Position numbers and translations under genes: made by a program. A stretch of DNA of 34,354 bases from NCBI GenBank assembly GCA_025890175.1, contig JANPYM010000005.1, forward strand, positions 164,482 through 198,835. The letters are read 5' to 3'. Positions 21,358-32,741 of the stretch are shown piece by piece. The number at the start of each line of letters is the position of its first letter. Position 1 is the stretch's first letter. The notes under the pieces are model-generated. The model was not told the origin of the DNA. It saw only the letters and a program-made list of their open reading frames with translations, and did not search any database. This stretch comes from Ciborinia camelliae. Taxonomy: Eukaryota; Ascomycota; Leotiomycetes; Helotiales; Sclerotiniaceae.

Positions 21358-21545
21358 TATCATACACGTTATATAGGATTATAAAGGTGAAATCGTAGAT
21401 ATACAATCTAATAAAAAAATTATACTAAAAAGGAAAGGATTTTTTTGAAAAAAATATTATCTAATATAAATATTGATTATATAATTATGATAATTATATA
21501 ATCAATTATATAATTGTTATACTAAACAAAAACTTTGATATGATA
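21358..21545 (-). repeat. LTR-C, 3' LTR of the gypsy element
   Basis: 188 bp, starting TATCATACACG and ending GATATGATA. It aligns along its whole length with 27873-28059. The outer (left) end keeps CACG and TAGGATTATAAAGGTGAAATCG, while the inner end has lost most C and G. Its original termini were probably TGTCA...TGACA. Confidence 0.92.
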
Positions 21546-22790
21546 TCATTTTTCTTTCGGAGGTAGATTTAAAACATTAAAAATATAAATCAATCCTGTT
21601 TTTTTTTATATCAACTTTTTTTATTTTTAAATCTGGGCCGATCCGGATAAGCAATATAAAAAACCTTTATTTTCTTTTTTGTATACATAAAATCGAAAAC
21701 GTTATAATAAGTATAATTAAAAGGATATTCTAATTATTAAACTTTATATTATAATTATTTATAATGAAATTTAAAATTTAGAATATATTTCAATTTTTTT
21801 TTTTTTTTGTTATTAATTATTATTAATGTAATAGGTTGCTTCATATATTAGTTAAATAAAAGATTTTTTGAATTATATTATAATATTAATATATAAAAAA
21901 CATTATAACATTTTATATATTTTGATAAAATAAATTTGTAAAAGAAATTATTAAATATTTTTTTGATTAAAAAAGGGCTGATAAATTTATTCTTTAATTT
22001 GATAGAAGGTTGTTCAAACTTTAATTATTTAATATTTAAAAAAACAAAATTGTTTACTTTGAATAATAACATTGAAATTTATTTGTTATTAACAAAATCT
22101 TTTATTTTGGTTTAAATAAAGTTTATTTTATTGTAAAAAATATTTTATATATTTTTTATTTATTAAATAATATTAAAAGCTTTTTTTTTATTTATAATTT
22201 TTTTAAAATTTCAATTTCGAGATATAATTAATCAAAGATTAAAATTTATTTAAAAATTAAAATTTTTATTAATAAAAAACGGGGATATTTTTGTAATACT
22301 AAAAATAATATTATTTGCTATAAATTTTATAAATATAAATTATTTTATTTAATTATTTTGTTAATAAAATATATATATTTGAAGGTATCGTTTTATTTTT
22401 TTGTTAACATTTTCAATTTATTTATTTGATTTAAGATAATAGAATATAAATTTGTATCCCCGAATTTGCAAAATACAAAATAAATATTATTATAGTTTTA
22501 AAACAAATTGTAATTTTTAATTGAAAATAATAAAATCGAATAATTTATATAATTTAAAAATATATTAAATAATCAATTTAATTGTTTTTTTAATAAATAT
22601 TTTTTTATTATTTATAAAACAAAATATAAAATATTGTTTTTTAATTATTTAATTAATTATAATTAATATTATATTAAAATTAAAATTCAATAATAATTTG
22701 ATAACAAAATTTATAAATATATTTTATTATAATTAGATAAAAATCGAAAATAAATAAAATATATTTTAATAAATTTATTATAAATATTTA
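21546..22790 (-). pseudogene. Gypsy integrase C-terminal region and tail
   Basis: Minus-strand sequence downstream of the integrase zinc domain, heavily mutated. Near 21635-21655 the minus strand reads YIAYPDRPRF, which resembles the (H)AxYPDKPGP tail found after the chromodomain in some fungal gypsy polyproteins; this is a weak match. The DDE catalytic residues could not be located by eye. Immediately left lies the purine tract and the 3' LTR. Confidence 0.4.
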
Positions 22791-23280
22791 ATTTTTTAAT
22801 AAATATAATAATTATATATATATTATAAAATGTTTTTGTTTATGTAAAATTAATAATATTATTTTTTTAAAATTGTTAAGATTTTGGTATTACTGAGGTA
22901 ATTAATAATTAGTTAATTGTAAATTTTAATAATAATTTTTATTTATTAATTTTTAGATTTTAGAATTTAAATTTTATATTTATAATAAAATAATTTGTTA
23001 TTTAAAATAAAACAAAATATTAAAAAGATTTTTTTGCTTTATTAAATATTGTTTTTTATTATTATTATAATTTGTTTATAAAATTTATTATTATATTATA
23101 TATTCAATATTATAAAGTAAAAATCAAAATTTATTTTATTATAAAATAAATTGGGGATATTTATAATACAAATTTCAAATTAAATATTTAGATAAATTCA
23201 ATTATAATTTAAAATAATTTATTGTTAATATTAAATTTTATTATTTGTTTTATTATATAAGAAATTTTAAGTTTATTGAT
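22790..23280 (-). pseudogene. Gypsy integrase zinc-binding (HHCC) region
   Basis: The minus strand around 22855-22945 reads IIIKIYN*LIINYLSNT followed by KILTILKK*YY. This parallels the IHDxPxxGHPGxxKTxxLLxxxYYWP stretch at the start of gypsy integrases, with His changed to Tyr (CAT to TAT) and Gly to Asn or Ser, as RIP would do. The cysteine pair further on is not readable. The order after RNase H is the expected one. Confidence 0.6.
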
Positions 23281-23759
23281 TTAATATGTTAGCTTTATTG
23301 TTATTCTTTTTTAATTAATATATTATTTAAAAATTATAATTAATAAAAAATATAGTTTATTGGGTTTATTATTTAATAAATTTTTTTATAATTATATAAT
23401 ATTAAAATGTTTTATAATTAATAAATATATTTATTAGGATCTTGATTTTTTGAATATCAGTTTTTTATTTTTTAAAATAGTAAATAATAATAAACAATTT
23501 TTTATTATAAATTTTATAATTATATTTAATTAATATTATTTTTTTTAAAAAATAAGTAATGGGATATAATTGTCTATTATTTTTAATTTGGGAAAAGATA
23601 TTTTCAATAATATAATTAGAAATGTTATATTTAACGAATATTTTTTTATTTTGATTAAAGTATATTAGAATAGGGATGTGGATGATAGCATTTTTTAGTA
23701 TTAAAAATGCTTTTTCACAATTAAGGATTCAATTAAAATTAAACGTTTTACTAATTTTA
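23281..23759 (-). pseudogene. Gypsy RNase H remnant
   Basis: Minus-strand translation gives NCEKAFLILKNAIIHIPIL, then SQIKNNRQLYPITYFLKK, YNYKIYNKKLFIIIYYFKK and KKNNNKANILN. These match, in order, the gypsy motifs CExAFxxLKxxxxxAPIL, SQ......PVAYxSKK, NYxxxDKELLAIxxxxxxW and PGxxNxxADxLSR. The first catalytic Asp (in TDAS) now reads YNIS, another Asp-to-Asn change. Stops replace expected Gln and Trp codons. It is fused to the reverse transcriptase on its right. Confidence 0.88.
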
Positions 23760-24470
23760 ATTTACAAATTAATTAATAGCCTATAAATTCGGGAATATTT
23801 ATTAATAAATTATTTATAGAAATTTATGAAATTTATAAAGCAAAGAATATTTTTTGTATTTTTAAATTGTTTTTAATTAAAAATAATTTAAATTTTTATA
23901 AAATTTATTTTGATATTATTAATTAATAAGATTAAATCTAAAAATTTAGTTTTTTGAATAAAGAATTTATATTTTTTATTGTTAATTTATAAATTGATTA
24001 TTTTAAAAACATTAAATATTTAATATATATAATTAATATATTCGTTATAGTTTTTATTGTAAATTAAAATATTATTTATATAAATAAATACGAAAATATT
24101 TAAAAAATTTTAAAATGTATTATTAATGTAATATTGAAATATAATTAATTTATTATATAATTTAAATGGTATAATTTTATAACAAAATAATTCAAATTTT
24201 ATATAAAATATAATTAAATCTATATTTTTTTTAATTTTTATTTAAATTTAATTAAAAATATAATAAATATTAAATTTAGTTATAAATTTTGATTTAATTA
24301 TTTAAATTAAAGTTTTATTAATTAGAAATAAAAAGTAAACGTTTTTTTTAATAATAAAATTAAATTTGTAATAATTGATATAAAATCGCAATTTGTTTTT
24401 AAATTTCTAAACGAATAGAATCGAAAATATAAAAATTGTTTTATTAAATTCAATAAAGTTTTTTTTTAAA
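23760..24470 (-). pseudogene. Gypsy reverse transcriptase remnant with YINN in place of YLDD
   Basis: Minus-strand translation from about 24395 leftward reads LRFYINYYKFN, FLFLINKTL, SKFITKFNIYYIFN, IIPFKLYN, FQYYINNTF, then FIYINNILIYNKNYNEYI, KKYKFFIQKTKFLDLIL and FINFYK*FINKYSRI. This is the full series of Ty3/gypsy reverse transcriptase blocks (LRFCVDYRxLN, PLPLI, TKFDIRxAF, PFGLxN, YxDDILIYS, KCEF..FLG, FANFYRRFI). The active-site box at 24071-24082 has both aspartates changed to asparagine. With stops throughout, the enzyme is dead, and even readthrough protein would lack its catalytic metal ligands. Confidence 0.93.
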
Positions 24471-24703
24471 TTATTATTAATATATTTTTTAATAAGGTTT
24501 AATTTTTTATTAAATATTTGGAATAATGGTGTATAACTAAATATATTAAATTTATTAAATTTGATATGATAATCGAAATTGTTATAAAAAGAAAATTTAT
24601 TTGTTTTATTTTTTTTGAATATATTTAAATAATTATAATAATTGAATAGGATTTTTTTGTGTAAAGATTTTTTATTATTTTGTTTAATTTTTATATTTTA
24701 TTA

Positions 24704-24958
24704 TTAATATTTTTTATTTATAATATTTGTTATAAAGATAATAAAGATTTGAATATCTTTTTGTTTTGAAATTGTTAAAAAGGGAGTAGTGTTGATTATA
24801 TTAATATGTGATAAAATTGGATTTATGGAGATAAAAGTTAAATTATTATTAAATATAAAAATTTCGATAGTTTTTCGTTTTAAAATGATTTTTGGTATAA
24901 AATGTATTATATTATTAATTTTTAAGGATATATCTTTTGTTTTTGTATTTTTTGGCAA
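24704..24958 (-). pseudogene. Gypsy linker between protease and reverse transcriptase
   Basis: An 84-codon open stretch on the minus strand. Its second half, INTTPFLTISKQKDIQIFI followed by IFITNIINKKY, resembles the linker of fungal gypsy polyproteins (xAAPFxxLAKxKxxQIFAVSMxDIxKAL). The first Met is not a real start; this is a stop-free piece of a longer polyprotein lying between the protease region on its right and the reverse transcriptase on its left. Confidence 0.65.
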
Positions 24959-25507
24959 AAGTGTAGGCTTTAATTAGCTTTTTGGGAATTTAATTTTTGA
25001 TATATTGAAATACAAATAGAATTTTGGTTTAAAAGATACAATTTTTGTTTTTGTATAAATTATAATTTTATATTATTATATTTATTTGTTTTTTATTAAT
25101 ATTTGGTAAAATATATTTATAATATAAAATGTTATAATATTAATATAATTGTATATTTAAATTTAAATAAATATTTTTTTATAATTAACTGTAGTTTTAA
25201 AAATTTTGTTATTAAAGATTTTTATTTTATATAATTAAAATAAAGGTATAAATTTAATTTGTTTTGTTTTGCAAATAAATATAATAATGATTTTGTTAAT
25301 AAAGTTTTTATTAAAATAATAAATATTAAAAAAAATCAATATTAATATTTTTGTTTTTTTAAATAATTTATTAATAAGTTTTATTATTTTGCCTATAAAT
25401 ATAGATTTAATAAATATAAAACTGTGGTTAATTGATATAAATTGGCAAAATTGCAATTTCAAGGAATTTTTAAAATTAAATTGTAATTGTATTATAACCC
25501 TTAACAT
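24959..25507 (-). pseudogene. Probable gypsy aspartic protease region
   Basis: Minus strand 25507-25235 is open for 90 codons and contains KTKILILIFFNIYYFNKNF followed by INK, placed like the protease active-site block (ALIDSGAxxxFIxxxF) but with the DSG no longer recognisable. Minus strand 25100-24960 reads KTKIVSFKPKFYLYFN and AYTFAKKYKNK, similar to the end of gypsy proteases. Position between the gag zinc knuckle and the reverse transcriptase supports the call more than the residues do. Confidence 0.5.
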
Positions 25508-25536
25508 ATCTAAACTAAAAGTTACTTTTTTCTTTA

Positions 25537-25809
25537 TTATAGTGTAGCCTTATTTAATTTAAATATATTTTTTTTTGTAAAACAATTTTTAATAAGATAG
25601 TTAATTTTTTTGTAAGTAAAATAAATACTTTTCGTTTGCAATTCTATTTGTTTGGATATAAGGATCCTAGTTTTTTTTTTTAAATTTTGAATAGTAAAGT
25701 TGAAAATATTTTTTTTTTTTTTGATTTTTTTTTTATATTTTGATTTATATTTCTTAATTATATTTAATTGCTTAACATTTATAATTATTATATTAATCTT
25801 ATATTCCAA
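25537..25809 (-). pseudogene. Gypsy gag C-terminal end with mutated zinc knuckle
   Basis: A 90-codon open stretch, lysine-rich as nucleocapsid regions are. Residues 63-76 read YFTYKKINYLIKNC, which fits the CX2CX4HX4C zinc-knuckle spacing exactly if the first two Cys and the His have become Tyr (TGT to TAT, CAT to TAT). Only the last Cys (25582-25584) survives. Three identical-type losses at three ligands are what RIP on the template would give. The ORF start is not a true start; gag extended rightward. Confidence 0.75.
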
Positions 25810-27434
25810 ATTCTAAATTGTTATATATTTATATAAAAAGATTATAATTTATTTTATATTTTTATTAATTTTATATTGAAGATTATTAATTATAATTTTT
25901 TTAATAAATTTGAGTTTAACAAAAAATTGTTAAAATTCTTTTCAAAATCAAACAAATAATTATTTATTTTAAAATAATTTGTAATATTCAATTTAAATTG
26001 TTTTAATTTTATTATTATTTTTATAAATTTATATAAGAATTTCGAATATCTTTTTTATTAATATAAAAAAATTTAGATTATTAGTTTTAAATCAAAATAT
26101 AAAATAAATAACAATTTTATTATTAATTTATAATAATATATATATTATATAATTAATTAATATATAAAAATTATTTATATTTAATTTTTGAATTATTTAG
26201 AATTGTTAGAATTTGTATTAAAAAATTTGCTATTTATTTTTATTGATTTCAAATTTAATTAAATCGAAAAAGATTTGTATTAATTAATAAAAATAAAAAC
26301 TAATTATAATTACAACAATTATTTTTTTTATATTTTTTTTAAATTATTAAATAATAATAATAAAGCTAATAATTTTTTGTTAATACGTTTTTTAAATAAT
26401 AATAAGTTTATTAATCTTTGTATTAAAATTAAAAATCTATATATTTTAATTAAAAATAGTTAAAGCTTTATTTTTTGTAATATTATTAAAATTGATAGTA
26501 AAGTTATTAACAATTTTAAACTTTTTTTTTAATTTGAAAATTAATATTTTTTAATTATTATAAAATAGAATAAGCTTATTATAAATTATTATAATATTAT
26601 TATATTTACAAAATATATTATTTATTTAAATAAATATAAAAATTAATTATTTTAAATTAAAATTTTTTAATTTTTTAATTTTTTTAAGTTTTTTTAATTA
26701 GGGAATAATATCGGATTTGTTTTTTTTTAAAAAAAAATTATATTAAATATAAGTTTTATTGTTGTTAGTAATGTTATTAAATGATAGGAAAATTATAATA
26801 AAATTGGGGTTATATTTGAATATAATATTTTTTATTAATAAATTGTAATTATTTTGTATTAAAAAAAAGGTTTTTAATAATTAAAAAAAATGTATTTAAT
26901 TAATTATTATTTTATTAAAAAAATATATTATTTAAAAAAATAATTTAGTTTTAAAATAATTATAAACAAAAATAAATAAAAAAGTTATTTTATTATTAAT
27001 AAAGTAAATTTTTTGTTTTGGTTTAAAAATAAATGTAAGATTTGTTATAATTTGTTTGGAGATAAATGTAAATAAATATTTGATTAATAATATATAAATA
27101 TAATTAATATTTTAATAAATATTTTGTTATATAAAGTTTACTATAATTTATTTGAAAATAAATACAAATAAATATTCGACTAATAATTATATATTTTAAT
27201 AAATATTTTATAATATAAAATTTATTATTATTTAATAATCCAAATAATTCGTTTATACTAAAATTTTGGTTTGTAAAATTATTGTTATTACAAATTGTTG
27301 CAAATTTGTATTTTGTAAAGATTTTATTATAATATTCTAAAACTATTTTGTTTTTCAATATATTGTAAAAATTTTATTATAATATTTTTAAATTGTTTTA
27401 TATAATTATAAAATTGATATTATTACAATTTGTT
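25810..27434 (-). pseudogene. Gypsy gag and 5' leader region, unreadable
   Basis: RIP-saturated sequence where gag should lie. It includes a roughly 97 bp direct duplication (TTGTTATAATTTGTTTGGAG-type unit near 27043-27125, repeated near 27140-27215) and a 49 bp duplication of TGTAAAGATTTTATTATAAT near 27314 and 27363. The 84-codon minus ORF at 27104-27358 covers these duplications, has no recognisable residues and is not called as a gene. Confidence 0.5.
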
Positions 27435-27708
27435 TGTGACGAAGTTACAGGGGTACGGGTCACGTGACTAGCACGTGACCTACGATCACGTGCCTGGTAG
27501 TGAATGCTCTTCATTCCTATAGTATTAGGTTCTAAACATAGTACTCGCTTAGTACTATGCACTAAGCACTAGCGCCAGTTCAGTACAGCTACCTAGATCT
27601 ATATAAGGTTCAACTATCCTGCACCTTCTTCTAGCATTAGAATCTAGATTTTCATCAATACGAATCTTAGTTCCTAAATCATTAGATCCCCAAGTCGTCC
27701 TCGTGATA
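27435..27708 (+). mobile_element. LTR-A solo LTR copy 2, target duplication TTGTT
   Basis: 274 bp, the same length and ends as the copy at 16109, flanked by TTGTT at 27430-27434 and 27709-27713. It carries CACGTG at 27461, 27472 and 27487 and TATATAA at 27600-27606. About six transitions separate the two copies (for example TCTAGACATAG versus TCTAAACATAG). It sits in the 5' region of the gypsy element and is scarcely mutated although its host is RIP-saturated, so it inserted after that RIP or was too short to be a target. Confidence 0.96.
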
Positions 27709-27872
27709 TTGTTACAAATTTGTATTTTTTTAATTAAAAAATTAAATATTTATAAATATTTAAATAATTATTAAAAAATATTCTTAAAAATATAAACTTC
27801 GAAATGCAAAATTGTTTTATAAACTTTTTATATTTTTTATAAAAATATAAAATAAAATAAATATAGTTTTTA

Positions 27873-28059
27873 TATTATATATATTATATAAAATTATAAA
27901 AATGAAATCGTAAATATATAATCTAATAAAAAAACTATATTAAAAAAAAATTTTTTTTTTGAAAAAAATATTATTTAATATAAACGTTAATTATATAATT
28001 ATAGTGGTTATATAATTAATCATGTGATTGTCATACTAGGCAGAGGCCTTGGCGTGATA
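27873..28059 (-). repeat. LTR-C, 5' LTR of the gypsy element
   Basis: 187 bp, pairing with 21358-21545. The outer (right) end keeps CATACTAGGCAGAGGCCTTG almost intact, while the inner (left) end has become TATTATATATATTATAT. It is followed by the target duplication ATTAT. Confidence 0.92.
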
Positions 28060-28064
28060 ATTAT

Positions 28065-28233
28065 TTTATTATAATATATAATTCAAAAATTTTTATTTTT
28101 AATTTTTTTATTATTTTTATTTATTATTAATATAATCAAAATATATTATTTACAATTATTTATATTAAATAATTATTTAATTAATATTTTATATAATTTT
28201 ATATATTATTTATTTGTTCCGATTATTTATCTT
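28065..28233. other. AT-rich spacer between gypsy and copia elements
   Basis: About 170 bp of AT-rich DNA with nothing recognisable, ending in the copia target site ATCTT (28229-28233). It should be continuous with 32889 onward if the copia element is removed. Confidence 0.6.
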
Positions 28234-28375
28234 TATTGAACATGTAGTATGTTATATGTAGACTAAAGCTATGTGAACTGTAAAGTAGGTAAAGGGTACT
28301 ATACAATAAAGAAAGCTAAGCTATATTAGGAGATAAAGTAGATCTTGATTATTATAATAAATATGATCTTTAATA
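28234..28375 (-). repeat. LTR-B, 3' LTR of the copia element
   Basis: 142 bp, starting TATTGAACATGTAG and ending CTTTAATA. The outer left half is close to the clean copy at 33470; the inner right half shows more G-to-A and C-to-T change (GAGATAAAGTAGATCTTGAT in place of GAGGTGGGGTAGACCTCGGT). Confidence 0.92.
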
Positions 28376-28584
28376 TCCCTTTTATAATCAACGATTATCG
28401 AATTATATTTTAGGCCATATTAATTTTTATAATAATCTATAACTGTAATATTTATTTTTTTGTAAAATTTAATTATTCTATATTATATAATATAATTATA
28501 TTGTAATATAAAAATACCTAAACTATTTTTTTTTTATATTTAAGTTTATTTTAATATAATAAATGAAAAAGCTAATTAGGATTA

Positions 28585-28760
28585 ATTATTTAATTAGAAT
28601 ATTTGCGATTTGATTAGCATTAGCTATCTAAAATACTTTAAATCTATTCTTATTCATTATATTATTTTTGATATAATGCCATTTAATATTTATATATTTA
28701 GCTTTATTATAAAATTTGTTTTTTTTGATTTAATCGATATTGCTTTTATTGTTTATAAAT
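28585..28760 (-). pseudogene. Copia RNase H C-terminal remnant
   Basis: Minus-strand translation gives QIKKNKFYNKAKYINIKW (first residue a TAA stop in place of CAA), then HYIKNNI and ANQIANILIN. This is the well-known end of Ty1/copia polyproteins (NPxFHxRxKHIDIRYHFIRE ... ADILTK) with Asp changed to Asn and His to Tyr. Copies 2 and 3 elsewhere in the window show the same reading or its neighbourhood. This is the main evidence that the family is copia and not gypsy. Confidence 0.88.
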
Positions 28761-29600
28761 AATATTAAAATGAATAGTTTTATCTTTATATATTCTTTTA
28801 AATCTATAATCAGCTTTTTCATTTATACAAGTTTTTTGACATTTTTGTTTATAATAATTATTTTTGTTTTTATAATATTTTGAAAAATGGATTTTTATCT
28901 AATTGATAATCAAATAATCGTTTTTTTATAATATATAATAACAATTTTTTGTATAAACTTTCGGCGTTATTTTAAATTTTATATTGAATTAATATAAACT
29001 ATATATTTCGAAAAAAATTATTATAAATAATTAAAATATAAATTTTCAAAAAAAAAGATTTTTGTAATATATTAAAACAAATATTTTGTAAATACAAAAT
29101 ACTATATTCTAAATAATTAGATTATCTTTACAAATTATCTTATAATAAAAAAAATATTTAATTAGATTATATTAAATAAATAAATATAAAAACTTATTAT
29201 TTGAAAATAAAGATTTTTTTTATTATTAAAAAATAAATTGTTTAAATCAATATTATAAATTATTGTTTTGAAAGGCAAAATTTTTTTTTTAATATTAAAA
29301 AAATAAATTTCAAAGTTTTTTAATATTTTTATAATATAAATTAAATTATAAATTTTTAAAATATAATATTTTTTATTTTTTTAATTTAGATTTTAAAAAA
29401 TATTTAAATTAATTCAAAATCTTTATATTTTTATTTAATATTAATTTTTTTTTTAATAAAATCAATATCTATATATTTATTAATTAATAATAAATTGTTA
29501 ATGTATAATAAAAAAAATATTTTTTTTTTAATAAAAAAATTTGGATTTACAAATATTAAAATTAATTCAATATTTTTTAAAAAATTTTAAATAACAAATT
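28761..29600 (-). pseudogene. Copia reverse transcriptase remnant with YINN in place of YVDD
   Basis: The minus strand at 29494-29508 reads LYINN, continuing LLLINKYIDIDFIKKKINIK and, after one stop, KYKDFELI. In copia reverse transcriptases the active-site block is LYVDDxLLxG followed by a helix and F.MKDLG; the alignment holds with both catalytic Asp turned to Asn (GAT or GAC to AAT or AAC). The distance from this box to the RNase H end is about 750 bp, as in functional copia elements. The same LYINN is read in copy 2 at 11142-11156. Confidence 0.83.
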
Positions 29601-32600
29601 ATTATATTCAAAATATTTATTTCAATTTGTAAAAAAACTTTTTTAATTTAAAACAAATATTTGAATTTTTTTTAATACTTTTATAATTTTTAAAAAATCT
29701 TTTTTAAAAAATCAAAATATTTTTATTAAAATTTTAATATCAATTAATTTATTATTTAGAAATATTATATTAACATTTATATTATTAATTTTAAGATCTT
29801 TAATAATAGTTTTTATCAATATAATTTGTAATATAAAATATTTGTTAATTTTTGTAAATATTTTTTTGAAATTAATATTTTTTTGTTAAAGATAGTTTTT
29901 AATTATAAGCTGTATTTTCTTTTTAATAATTTATTTAAATTGATTTAATTTGTTTTTTAAAATTTATTTAAAAATCATTAATTTTTTTTTCTTTGGAATT
30001 GTTCGGAAAATCTTAAAAATATTATTTTTTTATAGATTTTTCAGTTTAAATTTAATAATAAATATTTATATTAAAATATTTTTTATATAATATTTTTAAA
30101 ATTTATTATTTTAATTAATATTTTTATATAAATCAATTTTTTAATATTATTAATATTAATTTTTAAAGTTTTATTTTATTAAATAATTTAATTATTAAAA
30201 ATTCTTTTTAAACTTTTTTTTATAAAAATTAGATTTTAGCTAAGTTTTTTATTTTATAAAATAATTAAAAAAATAATATTATTTTATTTTTTTATTTTTT
30301 TTAAATTTTTTTTTTTGAAATAATAAATCTTTTTTTTTATTTATATTAAATATAAAAATTTATAGATTTATATTAAATTATTTTTTATTTAAAGTTTTTT
30401 TAAACAAAAAACTATATTTATTAAAATTAATATTTATAATCTTAATAATTTTTTTGAAAAATAAATTTAGAAATAAATAAATATAATATTTTTTTATTTT
30501 TATAAAAATATAATTTTTTTTTAATATTTTTAATTAAAATTTCTTTATTAGTTTTTTCGGATATTACAAATTTCGAATAAATACTTTACAACCAAAGATT
30601 TGAAGTTTCAAAAAATTAAACAATTTATTATAATATATTTCAAAAAAAATAGTTACGGACAAAAATAAATTAATATTTTCAAATAAAAATATACAAATAG
30701 AAAATTAATTTATTAACTAAATAGTATATTTTGTAATAATTTTTTATTAATCAATTTTCAGATCAATTTAAAATAACAAACTTTAAAATTAAATATTAAT
30801 ATTTTATATTTTTTTTTTTGTAATATTATTTATTAAATATTTTTAAAAAAAAAAGAATTCAAATTATTAATCAATTTTTTTAAGTTTTTCTTAAAAATAA
30901 ATATTAAACTTTTTTTTCCTATTATTAGCTTATATAATTACAATCTTCAAATTAGATTTTTTTTTAATTATTTAAAACAATTTTAATAATATTAAAATTA
31001 TAATTATAATCTTTTTATTTGAAATATATCGAATTTAATTAATTTGAATTATATTATTAATAATAATAATAAAGTATTAATTTTTAATTAAAAAAATTAA
31101 TTATATTTTAAAAAAATTATAATAAATTCGATAAAGTTTAATAAATATATAAATAATAATATATTTATTGAAATATTTTTTTATTTACTTTGCAAAACAA
31201 AATTTGTAAATTTTTTATTTTTTGATCTTAATTTTTTTATCGAATTTAAAATTAATTATATATTTTTTAAATCAATTTAATTAATTATAATTTAAATATT
31301 CGAAATATTTATAAATAAGCTTTGCAAATATTTTATTCAAATCTATATTTTTATTATATATAATCAAAACAAATTACTAAAAAATATATAAATTTTTCAA
31401 TTTTTTAACAGCAAAACGTAATTAACCGAATTTCTAATATAATATAAAATTGTTTTTAAATATAACTTTGTAATTAAAATTTATAAATAAATTAATAAAA
31501 ATAAATTGAATAAAATCAAATTCAAATACAAATTATATATTAAATAATATTATTATCCCAATTCTAATTTTTTTTAAAAATAATATTTTTAATAAAAAAA
31601 TTATTAATTATCTTTACATTTCTAAAATTTAATTAATATTAAATATATTTCAAATTATTAAATTATTTAATAAAATATTGGAAAATATTAAAATTAAATA
31701 TTTATTTAATTAAATTAATTATATATATAATTAAATTAAAATAAATAATATTATTATATTAATTATTAATAAAACTAACCTTAACATTTTTATTTTTATT
31801 TTTATTTTTTTTATTAATAAATTTTTTTTTATTATCTTTAATATCTTTTTAAGCTTTTATTAAAAAATAATCATCTTTTTAATAATATTTTATTTTTAAA
31901 TAAAAACGATATTAATTCTTAACAATTTTATTAATCTTATTTTTGAAATTATTATTATTTTCGTTTTAATTGCTTTATCCAAAATTATTATAATTATTAT
32001 AATTTTGAAATTTATTATATTATCCTCCTTTATTATGTTTATATTGTAATTTTTGATTATTAATAACATTTGTTATTACTATTATAATTGATTTTTTTGT
32101 TATTGCAAAAATAATTATAATATTTTAAAAAAAAAATCAAAATTAAAAACAAACATTTTGATTTATTACTATTTAAATAATTTGAAAATTTTAATTAAAA
32201 ATTATTAAAAAACTTTTTTGTTATTAATAATTTAAATATTAAAAAAGATTTATTATTAAAAATAAAAAAATTATTCGAAAAATTAACAAAATAATTAAAT
32301 TTTAAAATCGAATTTAATATAATAAAATTGTTTTTTAATTTTTATAATAAATTATAAATATATTAAATTATTATTTTTTTTTAATATTTTTTATATACCA
32401 ATAATATTAAAATTTCAAACAAAAAGTATTAAAATTAAATAATATATATTATTAATATTAAAATTTAAAATTAATAAAATATAACCATAATACTTTTTAT
32501 AATTATTAAATAAATCCTTATTATCCAAAATATTTAGTTTTTTTTTTAATATTTTTTATAATATTAATAGTTTTTATAAAAACTAATACTAAAAAAATTA

Positions 32601-32741
32601 AATCTCTAAATTTACCCTAATTATTGTTTTTAAATATAATTACTTTTCCCCATTTTGTAATAATAAAAAAAAAATTGAAAAAGATTGTATTCAAGTTTAA
32701 TATAATTATTAATAAAATGTAATTATATAAACCTTATAATT
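29601..32741 (-). pseudogene. Copia gag, protease and integrase region, mostly unreadable
   Basis: About 3.1 kb where gag, protease and integrase should lie on the minus strand. Around 31390-31430 the minus strand reads RFAVKKLKNLYIF after an FG, which might be the gag-pre-integrase block (LWHxRxGHxxxxxLxxL), but this is weak. An asparagine-rich stretch near 31980-32030 (minus NKFQNYNNYNNFG) suits a gag C-terminal tail. No catalytic residues could be identified. 29601-30475 recurs at 11230-12302. Confidence 0.45.

Larger units (their letters stand above)
21358..28059 (-). mobile_element. Full-length Ty3/gypsy retrotransposon, RIP-inactivated
   Basis: A 6.7 kb element bounded by LTR-C copies (21358-21545 and 27873-28059) and by the exact target duplication ATTAT at 21353-21357 and 28060-28064. 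Coding order on the minus strand, from right to left, is gag zinc knuckle, protease region, reverse transcriptase, RNase H, integrase and a C-terminal tail, the gypsy order. On the minus strand the purine tract GAAAGAAAAATGA precedes the left LTR, as a polypurine tract should. Every domain is broken by stops, so it is dead. A 274 bp LTR-A solo LTR is nested at 27435-27708; without it and its duplicate 5 bp the element is about 6.4 kb. Confidence 0.93.

Noticed and set aside
24789..24977. 62-codon plus-strand ORF
   Set aside because: Lies antisense to the gypsy protease-RT linker, which reads sensibly on the minus strand; it is a shadow.
27104..27358. 84-codon minus-strand ORF
   Set aside because: Covers the duplicated leader of the gypsy element; the residues are repeat-derived and match nothing in gag.
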